The position numbers and the translations under genes are program-made. This document shows positions 24,695 to 32,948 of a stretch of DNA of 64,000 bases, one piece after another. Origin of the DNA: Verrucomicrobiota bacterium. Its GTDB lineage: Bacteria > Verrucomicrobiota > Verrucomicrobiia > JADLBR01. The notes beneath the pieces are model-generated. The model was given only the letters and a program-made list of their open reading frames with translations, ran no database searches and was not told the DNA's origin. The DNA is taken from NCBI GenBank assembly GCA_029560585.1, contig JAKQKQ010000335.1, positions 1-64,000 of the forward strand, read 5' to 3'. Position 1 is the first letter of the stretch. Each line of letters begins with the position of its first letter.

Positions 24695-24921
24695 CCTTGG
24701 CGCCGCAGGATGCCTTTCATGTTTACGTGATCGGTTTCACGTCCCTAATAATACTCCCTTGGCTGGCGGGCGCGGTCCGTGCCAGGCGCCTCCGGTTCGA
24801 GGCCCGGCGGAAGGCGGAATGCCCGTTGTGCGGCAGGGTTGCAAACCCGGAGCCCGCTGTGTCGCGGGTGAAGTGCCGGGGTTGCGGCGTGTCGTTCGAG
24901 CTGAAGCCAGAGCAGATGTAG
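24691..24921 (+). CDS. Small membrane protein with a zinc-ribbon
   Basis: 76 residues. ATG 24691 overlaps the stop of the TonB-like gene (ATGA), which supports translation. One hydrophobic segment at about 12-29 (YVIGFTSLIILPWLAGAV) is followed by a basic stretch (RARRLRFEARRKAE) and two CxxC knuckles, CPLCGR and CRGCGV, likely holding one zinc. The basic side suggests the ribbon faces the cytoplasm. No known family recognised. Confidence 0.82.
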   Translation: MTLAPQDAFHVYVIGFTSLIILPWLAGAVRARRLRFEARRKAECPLCGRVANPEPAVSRVKCRGCGVSFELKPEQM

Positions 24922-24935
24922 AGGGAGAGCGAAGT

Positions 24936-26114
24936 ATGGCAGAGTGGATCGGGATAAACAGAAAGGCGCGGGTCACCTACGGGTTCGATGAGATCGCGCT
25001 GGTGCCGGGCGACGAGACGATCAACCCAAACGAGGTCGATACCTCGTTCCGCATCCCGCGCAAGAATGGCGACCACATCGAGCTTTCCATACCGATCTTG
25101 GCCAGCGCGATGGACGGTGTCACCGACGTCCGTTTCTGCATTGAGATGGGCAAGCACGGGGGCCTCGGCGTCATCAATCTCGAGGGCGTCCAGACCCGCT
25201 ACGAGAATCCGTCCGATGCGCTCGATCAGATCGTCAAGGCCGATCCCGATCAGGTGACCTCGCTGATCCAGAAAATCTACACGCAGCCGATCCAGGAGGA
25301 CCTGATCGCGAAGCGCGTCCGCGAGCTGAAGGCGGGGGGCGTGATCGCGGCGGTCAGTTCCATCCCGCAGAAGGCGGAGCGCTTTGCGGCGATCGCGCAG
25401 GAGGCGGGGGCGGATATCTTCGTGGTGCAGTCGACGGTCTCGACGGTTCGGCACATCTCCAGCGAATACAAGTCGCTGGACCTCGAGGCGTTCTGCCGCG
25501 ACGTGTCGATGCCAGTGATCATCGGCAATGCGGTGACCCATGACGTGACCCTCGAGCTGATGGAGTGCGGGGTGGCCGGAGTATTGATTGGCGTGGGTCC
25601 TGGGGCGGCGTGCACTTCTCGTGGTGTCCTGGGCCTGGGCGTGCCGCAGGTCACCGCGACGGTGGACTGTGCCGCGGCGCGCGATTATTACTTCAAGCAG
25701 TCGGGGCGGTACATCCCGATCATCACTGACGGCGGCATGTCGAAGGGTGGGGACGTGTGCAAAGCGCTTGCGTGCGGGTCGGACGCGGTGATGGTGGGTT
25801 CGGCGTTCGCGCGGGCCGAGGAGGCCCCGGGCAAGGGCTTCCACTGGGGCATGGCGACGCCCCACGCCAACCTCCCGCGTGGCACGCGGATCCGCGTGGG
25901 TGTGAGCGGTACGCTCAAGCAGATACTCTTTGGGCCCGCGACACAAGATGACGGGTCGCAGAACCTCGTGGGCGCCATCACGACGTGCATGGGCAACGTC
26001 GGGGCGAGCGACATCCGGGAGTTCCAAGAGACCGAGATCATCATCGCGCCCGCCATCAAGACGGAGGGCAAGCTGTTCCAGACCGTCCAGGGCGTCGGCA
26101 TGGCGCGGCGATAG
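24936..26114 (+). CDS. guaB3: GuaB3-type IMP dehydrogenase family protein
   Basis: 392 residues from ATG 24936, preceded by GAGGGAG. It has one TIM barrel and no CBS domains, which with the length fits the GuaB3 branch. Matches: [90 protein letters not shown] and the C-terminal [10 protein letters not shown]...EFQETE. A Cys is present in the active-site loop [10 protein letters not shown] (C226), as in true IMP dehydrogenases. It probably acts in guanine nucleotide synthesis or recycling. guaA follows after 40 bp, which supports the role. Confidence 0.92.
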   Translation: MAEWIGINRKARVTYGFDEIALVPGDETINPNEVDTSFRIPRKNGDHIELSIPILASAMDGVTDVRFCIEMGKHGGLGVINLEGVQTRYENPSDALDQIVKADPDQVTSLIQKIYTQPIQEDLIAKRVRELKAGGVIAAVSSIPQKAERFAAIAQEAGADIFVVQSTVSTVRHISSEYKSLDLEAFCRDVSMPVIIGNAVTHDVTLELMECGVAGVLIGVGPGAACTSRGVLGLGVPQVTATVDCAAARDYYFKQSGRYIPIITDGGMSKGGDVCKALACGSDAVMVGSAFARAEEAPGKGFHWGMATPHANLPRGTRIRVGVSGTLKQILFGPATQDDGSQNLVGAITTCMGNVGASDIREFQETEIIIAPAIKTEGKLFQTVQGVGMARR

Positions 26115-26154
26115 GTATCCGACGGGCGTCGGGCGACAAGCGTCTCAAGGGATC

Positions 26155-27693
26155 ATGGAAGTCATCGGCATCCTGGATTTCGGGTCGCAGTACACCCAGG
26201 TGATCGCGCGGCGGGTGCGCGAGTGCGGTGTCTACACGGAGATTTTTCACCACGCGACGAAGGCGCGGGTGCTGCGCGAGCGGGGCGTGAGGGGGATCAT
26301 CCTGTCGGGCGGGCCGGCGAGCGTCTACGCGAGGCGTGCGCCGAAGATGGATCCCGCGGTGCTGGGCCTCGGAGTGCCGGTGCTCGGGATCTGCTATGGG
26401 TTGCAGATGATAGGCAAGCTGTTGGGCGGCGCGGTCGCGCGGAGCGACCACCGCGAGTACGGCAAGGGCACGATCAAGTTCCGGGGCCGGCGGTCGGAGT
26501 TGTTGGTGGGGGTGACCGCTGGGTCTCAGATCTGGAACAGCCACGGGGATCGCCTTGAGCGGTTGCCGGAGGGGTTCCGGGTGGCGGCGGTCTCGGAGAA
26601 TTCGCCGTATGCTGCGGTCGAGGACACCGGGCGGCGGATCTTCGGGCTCCAGTTTCACCCGGAGGTGTCGCACACCCCCGAGGGGAAAAGAATTCTATCG
26701 AATTTCGCGCACCGGATCTGCGGGTGCCGGTCGGAGTGGACGATGCGCAACTTCATCGAGCACACGTGCGAGTCGGTGCGCGCGCAGGTCGGTCGGGGCC
26801 GCGTCATCCTTGGTCTGAGCGGCGGCGTGGACTCAAGCGTGGCCGCGGCGCTGCTGCACGAGGCCATCGGCGACCAGCTGCACTGCATTTTCGTGGACAA
26901 CGGGCTCCTGCGCAAGAACGAGGCGCGGCTAGTGGAGCAGCTGTTTGGCAAACACATGCGCATCCGCCTCAAGTGCGTGGATGCTTCGAAAGGGTTTCTG
27001 CGGTTGCTTCGGGGGGTCACCGACCCCGAGCGCAAGCGCAAGATCATCGGCAACGAATTCATCAGGGTATTCGAACGTGCGAAACGTTCGGTGGGCAGGG
27101 CGAGGTTCCTCGCGCAGGGCACCCTCTACCCCGATGTCATCGAGAGCGTGTCGATCGGCGGCAATCCTGCCGCGCTTATCAAAAGCCACCACAATGTCGG
27201 CGGGCTACCGAAGGACATGGACTTCGAACTGGTCGAACCCCTGCGGCAACTTTTCAAAGATGAGGTCCGGCGGGTGGGCGAGGAACTGGGTCTTCCCAGA
27301 GAGATCGTGTGGCGGCAACCGTTTCCCGGCCCGGGGCTCGCCGTCCGCTGCCTCGGGGAAATCACCCCGGAAAAGCTGGAGATCCTACGCAACGCGGACT
27401 GGGTGGTCATCGACGAGATGAAGTCGAGCGGTTGGTACGGCAAGGTCTGGCAGTCGTTTGCGGTGCTGTTGCCCGTCCGCAGTGTCGGGGTTATGGGCGA
27501 CGAGCGTTCTTATGACTACACCATTGCGGTCCGTGTCGTAGAGAGCCAGGACGGCATGACTGCGGATTGGGTCAAGCTGCCCTATGAGCTTTTGGGGCGG
27601 ATCTCCAGCCGCATCATCAACGAGGTCAAGGGCGTCAACCGCGTGACCTTCGACATCACATCCAAGCCCCCGGGCACCATCGAGTGGGAGTAA
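26155..27693 (+). CDS. guaA: GMP synthase (glutamine-hydrolysing)
   Basis: 512 residues from ATG 26155 with AAGGGA upstream; normal length. The N-terminal class I glutaminase has [16 protein letters not shown], the nucleophile C80 in VLGICYGLQ and its partners in [15 protein letters not shown]. The ATP pyrophosphatase domain has the loop [16 protein letters not shown]. The C-terminal dimerisation domain ends [17 protein letters not shown]. It aminates XMP to GMP using glutamine and ATP. Probably one operon with guaB3. Confidence 0.98.
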   Translation: MEVIGILDFGSQYTQVIARRVRECGVYTEIFHHATKARVLRERGVRGIILSGGPASVYARRAPKMDPAVLGLGVPVLGICYGLQMIGKLLGGAVARSDHREYGKGTIKFRGRRSELLVGVTAGSQIWNSHGDRLERLPEGFRVAAVSENSPYAAVEDTGRRIFGLQFHPEVSHTPEGKRILSNFAHRICGCRSEWTMRNFIEHTCESVRAQVGRGRVILGLSGGVDSSVAAALLHEAIGDQLHCIFVDNGLLRKNEARLVEQLFGKHMRIRLKCVDASKGFLRLLRGVTDPERKRKIIGNEFIRVFERAKRSVGRARFLAQGTLYPDVIESVSIGGNPAALIKSHHNVGGLPKDMDFELVEPLRQLFKDEVRRVGEELGLPREIVWRQPFPGPGLAVRCLGEITPEKLEILRNADWVVIDEMKSSGWYGKVWQSFAVLLPVRSVGVMGDERSYDYTIAVRVVESQDGMTADWVKLPYELLGRISSRIINEVKGVNRVTFDITSKPPGTIEWE

Positions 27694-27753
27694 TCGGGGA
27701 GGCTCCGCCGCGTCGGCAACGCCACCGCCTCCCGCCAGGAATCGCGGTGGCAT

Positions 27754-27787
27754 GGCCGATCCGGCCCGCGGGGCCGCGGGCCCTCCC
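27754..27787 (+). repeat. 34-bp GGCC hairpin repeat, copy 3
   Basis: GGCCGATCCGGCCCGCGGGG followed by CCGCGGGCCCTCCC. It ends 8 bp before the open frame of the domain remnant at 27796. Confidence 0.7.
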
Positions 27788-27795
27788 GGGAGGCG

Positions 27796-27984
27796 ATGGT
27801 CGAACGCGTGCGGGTCGTCTGCAGCCGAAGCCTGCCCAACGTGAAAGTCGAGATCGGCCTCGACGGAAAACATTTTGTCGAGGTGTGTGACTCGGGTGGT
27901 TATCCCGCGACCGAGGACGTGCTCGATGCCGGTCTGAAGTTCCTTCCGCAGAAAGCTCGCTATGCGCGCCTGATGATCGGCTGA
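27796..27984 (+). pseudogene. Possible remnant of a discoidin (F5/8 type C)-like domain
   Basis: A 62-residue frame reading VKVEIGLDGKHFVEVCDSGG and ending KARYARLMIG. This resembles the end of F5/8 type C carbohydrate-binding domains (V-E-V-S-x-DGK-x-F and ARYVRL). It has no start-site support, no signal peptide and is too short for the whole domain. Its 5' side abuts the repeat at 27754. It is probably a fragment left from a larger exported protein; a real small gene is less likely. The rest of 27694-28094 shows nothing else. Confidence 0.35.
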
Positions 27985-28094
27985 GGGGTAGCAATCCGTT
28001 GCGACTCCGTGCATTGCCCGCACGCCGCACACCATCGGGCGCCTGTCGGGGTGACGCCTTGTGCCGCCGCGGCGTGCGATCTAGCATGCTCGCC

Positions 28095-29042
28095 ATGGGA
28101 AAGATCCTGCCGCTGGTTGCCGCGTGCCTTTGGGGACTGTTGCCGGCGTTGCGTGGCGCGGTGGAGCCCAAGGGCGCCGATTCCGCGGCCCGGATCGTGA
28201 GGATCGGGCACTATCAGTGCGCCTGCCATCAGGGCGACTTCGAGGCAAATCTCGCCACCGTCCGGAGGGGCCTGGACCAGGCCGACGACGCGAAACTGGA
28301 CATCGTCTCATTTCCCGAATGTTTTCTCACTGGGTACTACCTGAAGGAGGCGGATGCCCGGGCGAACGCCTTCGCGGTGAACTCTCCCAGCATGAAGAGG
28401 GTTCTGGCGATGAGCGTTGGCCGGGATGTCGTGATCCTGGTTGGTTTCAACGAACTCCGCGGCGACAAGCTCTACAACACGGTGGCGGTCCTCGAGCGTG
28501 GCGAGTTGCTCGGCCGATACAGCAAGGCGCTGCCGTACGAGGGCTACTTTGAGCCCGGGAGAGAGTTTCCCGTTTTCGAGAAAAAGGGTCTGAAGTTTGG
28601 CGTCGTTATCTGTTCCGATGGTGGTTACATCGAGCCGGCGCGCATCCTGGCCCTGAAGGGCGCGCGGCTGATCTTTGCGCCGCACTTCAATTTTGTCTCA
28701 GATCCCGTGGCACACTATGTGACGGTGCGGCACGATCACATCGCCCGTGCCGTGGAGAACGGCGTCTATTTCCTGCGCGGCAACAACATCGTCGATGGCG
28801 CTCGGCTCGAGGGACTACGCGACGCGGGCACCGGCTACGGCGACAGCTATCTGTTGGATCCCAACGGCGATATCGTCGCGGCCGCGGGCCTTTCCCACGA
28901 GCGTCTGATGACTTACCAGCTGGACTTGGATCAGAAGTATCGCGCCCCGTGGAACCGCCGGAGCATCAAGTCCGGCGTCGAATTGATGGAGCCGCTACAG
29001 AAGGCGCTCGAGTCGCATCGGGTCTCTCCGAAAAAGGATTGA
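28095..29042 (+). CDS. Exported carbon-nitrogen hydrolase (nitrilase superfamily)
   Basis: 315 residues from ATG 28095 (ATG 28086 also possible). An N-terminal hydrophobic stretch, ILPLVAACLWGLLPALRGA, looks like a signal peptide. The catalytic triad is complete: E75 in SFPECFLTGYY, K144 in RYSKALPYEG, C173 in GVVICSDGGY. The core fits an amidase or N-carbamoyl hydrolase; the substrate is unknown. Most family members are cytoplasmic, so an exported form suggests attack on an extracellular amide. The C-terminus after DLDQKYRAPWN is short and polar. Confidence 0.9.
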   Translation: MGKILPLVAACLWGLLPALRGAVEPKGADSAARIVRIGHYQCACHQGDFEANLATVRRGLDQADDAKLDIVSFPECFLTGYYLKEADARANAFAVNSPSMKRVLAMSVGRDVVILVGFNELRGDKLYNTVAVLERGELLGRYSKALPYEGYFEPGREFPVFEKKGLKFGVVICSDGGYIEPARILALKGARLIFAPHFNFVSDPVAHYVTVRHDHIARAVENGVYFLRGNNIVDGARLEGLRDAGTGYGDSYLLDPNGDIVAAAGLSHERLMTYQLDLDQKYRAPWNRRSIKSGVELMEPLQKALESHRVSPKKD

Positions 29043-29078
29043 GCGGCGATGCTGGTGTTCGGACGAGCGTGAGCCGTC

Positions 29079-30413
29079 TCAAAGGTCTGGGCGCGGCAGT
29101 GCCCATGGGTCGCGCATCGGGCGCCACTCGAGCAGCCGGTTCGCCGCCTCATCGTTGAGGAAGTGCTCGGAGGCCGGATCCCATGCGAGTTTCCGCCCGA
29201 GCCTCACGGCTATGAGCGCGAGTTGGCAGAGGGTGTCGGAGCGGACGGCGGTCTCGATGTCGCAGATGGCGCGCGCGCGGTTACGTATCGCGTCGATGAA
29301 GTTGCGGGTATGATCATTGCTGGCCGGCAACGTGATGGGCATGGTGCCGCACCTATTCCCCGGATCGCGCAGGAGATTCTCGTCGCTGGCCTCGATCAGG
29401 CCGCGTTTGACGTGAACCCACCCGGATTCGCCGACAAAGCGTATGCCGTGAGCGAATCCCGGGGTGCCTTCGCTGGCAAAGATGACTGGCGTGGCCCGCG
29501 CAAATTCGAATCGGACTCGCCATCGCTGGACCGCGTCAAAGGCACCCTCTTTGGGGAACTCGCCGTTGCCCTCAATCGTGCGGGGGCCGGTCGCGTCGGT
29601 GCCGTTGCCCCACTGCGCGATATCCATGTGGTGGATGCCCCAGCAGGAGATCATGCCCAGAGAAAAGTTGGTGATGTTCTCGTGGTTGTCCCGCTTGAGC
29701 TTCTCTTCACAGAACGGGGTCATCGGCGCCGGCCCGACCCAGCGGTCCCAGTCCACCCAGTCGGGCACGGGTTGCTCGGCGAACGTGGGGCCGCTCTTGC
29801 CGCCAGGCGCACAGACGAGGATCTCCCTCATTTCGCCCAGTCGCCCATTGAGGGCCAGTTCACTCGCCCAGCGGAATTTCAGGTCGGAGCGCTGCTGCGT
29901 CCCAAACTGGAAGACGGCGCCCTTCTTCCGGACCGCATCCCGGACGATCGAGGCCTCGCGAAAAGACATGGCCATCGGCTTCTCATGGAAGATGTGCTTG
30001 CCGCGCAGGATGGCGTCGGCCGACGGGATGCTGTGCCAGTGGACGGGCAGGGCCATGAGCACCGCGTCGATAGAGGGGTCGGCGTTGAGTTCCCTGAAGT
30101 CGGCATGGATCTTGACGTCGGCGCTGCCGTAGCGTTCCGCGATGATCCTCGAGGCCCTCTCGATGTTGCGGCGGTTGACATCGCAGATGGCGGTGACGCG
30201 CACGTCGTCCTGTGCGAGGAAATTGCCCATGTCGCCCCGGCCCTGCGCGCCGACGCCGATGACGCCGACGGTGATCTTGTTCGAGGGCGGTGTCTTGCCG
30301 GGGCCGCCGAGGGCCCGTCCGGGGATGACATGGGGCGCGACGCCGGTCGCGAGAAGGCTTTTGAGAAACGAACGGCGCGTCGGGCTGCGCGGTGCAAAGA
30401 CTGATGCGCTCAT
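29079..30413 (-). CDS. TAT-exported Gfo/Idh/MocA family oxidoreductase
   Basis: 444 residues from ATG 30413, directly at the TAT signal (SPTRRSFLKSLLATGVAPHV). Rossmann motif VGVIGVGAQGRGDMGNF, then VLMALPVHWHS and the intact catalytic-type motif HIFHEKPMAMSF. C-terminal domain includes WGIHHMDIAQWG with His and Asp residues typical of these enzymes. Probably an exported NAD(P)-linked sugar oxidoreductase or redox-cofactor glycosidase. It starts 10 bp after the partner oxidoreductase ends, in one transcript. Confidence 0.93.
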   Translation of the reverse strand: MSASVFAPRSPTRRSFLKSLLATGVAPHVIPGRALGGPGKTPPSNKITVGVIGVGAQGRGDMGNFLAQDDVRVTAICDVNRRNIERASRIIAERYGSADVKIHADFRELNADPSIDAVLMALPVHWHSIPSADAILRGKHIFHEKPMAMSFREASIVRDAVRKKGAVFQFGTQQRSDLKFRWASELALNGRLGEMREILVCAPGGKSGPTFAEQPVPDWVDWDRWVGPAPMTPFCEEKLKRDNHENITNFSLGMISCWGIHHMDIAQWGNGTDATGPRTIEGNGEFPKEGAFDAVQRWRVRFEFARATPVIFASEGTPGFAHGIRFVGESGWVHVKRGLIEASDENLLRDPGNRCGTMPITLPASNDHTRNFIDAIRNRARAICDIETAVRSDTLCQLALIAVRLGRKLAWDPASEHFLNDEAANRLLEWRPMRDPWALPRPDL

Positions 30414-30423
30414 CGGGTGATTC

Positions 30424-31563
30424 CTATTTGCCGAGCGTGAAGTCCGGGAGCCTGACGATCCTGCCACCGCGCAGCGCGGACTGGTGCGCGCAGAGGCCGA
30501 CGCAGGTCCAGTTGGCCGACTGTCGCGCGCTCGGGAACGGATCGCGGTCCTCGGCCACGGCCGTGGCGAACTCGTGGGCCAGGTGCGGGTGGCTGCCGCC
30601 ATGGCCGCTGCCCTGCGTGAAGCTCAGGTGCGTCTTTTTGCTGGCGTCGTAGACGCCGCGTGTCGTGTACCTCGCGATGGCGGAGGGCAGGAGCCGTGCG
30701 TAATCCGGGCATTTGACTCTTTTCGGGATCTTGGGCTCGGGGCGCTTGGCCGTGTGGATGATCAGGGGCTCGTGTTCGATCAGCGGCCATTCGACGGATT
30801 TCTTGCTGCCATAGACATCGAAGCTTTCGCGGTATTGCCGCGCGGTGTCGAAGAGCGAGCGGTAGATGCGGGCGCTGAGGTCGGAGTCCCGAAATCTGAT
30901 ATGCGTCGTCTCCACTGCGAATGGCGAGTCATATTGGCCGATGAGTTCCTTGCGGATCGTGCCCGAACCGAAGCAACTCACGTACTCGGCATCCTGCCGG
31001 AGCAGGCCCGCGACAGGGCCGACGCAATGCGTGGCGTACCACATCGGCGGCAGGCCGGGCCAGTAATTCGGCCAGCCATCCATGTCCTGCTGGTGGCTGG
31101 CCTGAAGGAATTGGATCTTGCCGAGTTCGTCTCTCTCGTGGAGTTCCTTGATGAAGAGGAACTCGCGTGAATACACCACCGTCTCCATCATCATGTATTT
31201 GAGGCCGGTCGCCCTCACTAGCTCTACGATTCTTCTGCAGTCCGCTATGCTCGTGGCCATGGGCACCGTGCACGCCACATGTTTGCCGGCTTTCAGCGCT
31301 GCGATGGACATCGGCGCATGGTCGGGGATGGGCGTATTGATGTGGACCGCGTCGACGTCGGGGTCTCTGAGTAGGCGTCGGAAATCGGTGTGGCGGCGCG
31401 CGACCTCGAAATAGTCGCCCACGGCGTCGAGCTTCCGCGGGTTTCGCTGGCAGATGGCAGCGCAGCGGGTGCGGGGATGCTTTTGCCAGATGGGGATAAA
31501 TTCGGCCCCGAAGCCTAATCCGACGACGGCCACGTTGATCTTGTTCCCGGAGGTTTTTGCCAT
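30424..31563 (-). CDS. Gfo/Idh/MocA family oxidoreductase without the EKP lysine
   Basis: 379 residues from ATG 31563. There is no signal peptide, so it is cytoplasmic. Dinucleotide motif NVAVVGLGFGAEFIP, then VHINTPIPDHAPMS. Where relatives have EKP, this reads HVACTVPMATSI, so the Glu and Lys are missing. C-terminal part includes GSGHGGSHPHLAHEFATAV. It is divergent from the XylR/AraC regulator across about 140 bp and likely under its control. The missing Lys may mean a non-oxidoreductase or altered role. Confidence 0.9.
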   Translation of the reverse strand: MAKTSGNKINVAVVGLGFGAEFIPIWQKHPRTRCAAICQRNPRKLDAVGDYFEVARRHTDFRRLLRDPDVDAVHINTPIPDHAPMSIAALKAGKHVACTVPMATSIADCRRIVELVRATGLKYMMMETVVYSREFLFIKELHERDELGKIQFLQASHQQDMDGWPNYWPGLPPMWYATHCVGPVAGLLRQDAEYVSCFGSGTIRKELIGQYDSPFAVETTHIRFRDSDLSARIYRSLFDTARQYRESFDVYGSKKSVEWPLIEHEPLIIHTAKRPEPKIPKRVKCPDYARLLPSAIARYTTRGVYDASKKTHLSFTQGSGHGGSHPHLAHEFATAVAEDRDPFPSARQSANWTCVGLCAHQSALRGGRIVRLPDFTLGK

Positions 31564-31703
31564 GCGAGCAGTCTCGCCGTCCGCGGAGGGTGCGGCCATG
31601 AGGTCTTGCGCATTTCGATTGAGGTTTTTTGAGGCGTGGCGTGGCCATTGCCGAAGGGAGAGCGCGCGCTTATGCTATCGGCGTGGGTCGTGCGCCCGGC
31701 TCC

Positions 31704-32885
31704 ATGAAGAAGGTCGCCCTGCTGATCGAGACGTCCAACGCGTACGCCCGGGGGCTGCTCCGGGGAATCGTGGCGTACATTCGAGAGCACCGACCGTGGT
31801 CCCTCTATCTGGCGGAGCACGGGCGGGGCGACCATCCTCCAAAGTGGCTCAGGGGCTGGCGGGGCGATGGCATCATCGCGCGCATCGAGACGCCCGCCAT
31901 GGCCAACGCCCTGCGCCCGATGAAGGTCCCGGTCGTGGACGTCAGTGCCGCGCGTCTGATCCCCTCTCTGCCATGGTTCGAGACCGATGATCCCGCGTTC
32001 TCGCAAGCGGCCTTCGAGCACCTGCGCGAGCGGGGCTTCACCCGGTTTGGCTACTGCGGCGATCCTCGCTTCAACTGGTCGCGCTGGCGCGAGGAGCATT
32101 TCCGGCGCGCGGCCGAAGTGGAGGGAGCCCAGTATTTCGCGTACCGGCCCGCGCGGCGGTTTCCGCGCGATGACGCCGCGCAGGTGGAGGACATCGCGCG
32201 TTGGCTGCGCAAGCTGCCGCGGCCGATCGGGATCATGGCCTGCTATGACCTGCGGGGGCAGCAGGTGCTTGACGCGTGCCGACGCTGTGCCATCGCGGTG
32301 CCGGACGAGGTCGCGGTCATAGGCGTGGACAATGATGAATTGCTTTGCGAGCTGTCACACCCGCCGCTGACCAGCGTGATCCCCAACACCTATCACACGG
32401 GCTACGGCGCCGCAGCCTTGCTGGACGAGCTGATGTCGGGAAAGAGGCTGCGCGCCGAGACGCACCTCGTGCCCCCGGTTGGCATCGCGACACGCCAGAG
32501 CACCGACGTGGTTGCCATCGAGGACCGCCCGGTGGCGATGGCGATGCGGCACATCCGGGAGCACGCCTGCGATGGCATCAACGTCCGGGACGTGCTGCGT
32601 GCGGCACCCCAATCCAGGAGGCGCCTGGAGGGGGCTTTCCGGCGCCTGTTCGGCCGCACACCCCACGAGGAGATCCTCCGGCTGCAGCTCGACCGCGTGA
32701 AGCAGCTGTTGGTCGAAAGCGATCTGGCCTTAACGGAGGTTGCCGAGCGGGCCGGGTTTGCCCACGTCGAGTATCTGAGCGTCGTATTCAAGAAGCGGTT
32801 CGGGATGCCCCCGAGCCGCTATCGTGAACGAAACAGGCCCGGCCGATCGGGCAGGGGATTGTATGCTCTGGGCGATGGGCCTTGA
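31704..32885 (+). CDS. XylR/AraC-type transcriptional regulator
   Basis: 393 residues from ATG 31704 (MKKVALLIETSNAYARGLLR), the typical start of XylR-like proteins. Residues about 1-275 form a LacI/periplasmic-binding-like sensor (VPVVDVSAAR, RGFTRFGYCG, DEVAVIGVDNDELLCELSHPPLTSV). The C-terminus has an AraC helix-turn-helix (SRRRLEGAFRRLFGRTPHEE, LTEVAERAGFAHVEYLSVVF, FGMPPSRYRE). It should bind a sugar and activate catabolic genes. It faces away from the two oxidoreductase genes and converges on the GH106-like gene. Confidence 0.95.
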   Translation: MKKVALLIETSNAYARGLLRGIVAYIREHRPWSLYLAEHGRGDHPPKWLRGWRGDGIIARIETPAMANALRPMKVPVVDVSAARLIPSLPWFETDDPAFSQAAFEHLRERGFTRFGYCGDPRFNWSRWREEHFRRAAEVEGAQYFAYRPARRFPRDDAAQVEDIARWLRKLPRPIGIMACYDLRGQQVLDACRRCAIAVPDEVAVIGVDNDELLCELSHPPLTSVIPNTYHTGYGAAALLDELMSGKRLRAETHLVPPVGIATRQSTDVVAIEDRPVAMAMRHIREHACDGINVRDVLRAAPQSRRRLEGAFRRLFGRTPHEEILRLQLDRVKQLLVESDLALTEVAERAGFAHVEYLSVVFKKRFGMPPSRYRERNRPGRSGRGLYALGDGP

Positions 32886-32948
32886 TTCTCCGATCGCAAA
32901 ATGGGGGGCGGCGGACCAAGCCGACTCTGGGGCAACGGCTGGGGAGCC

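Noticed and set aside
24723-26027. 434-residue open frame on the minus strand
   Set aside because: Antisense to the well-supported guaB3 gene.
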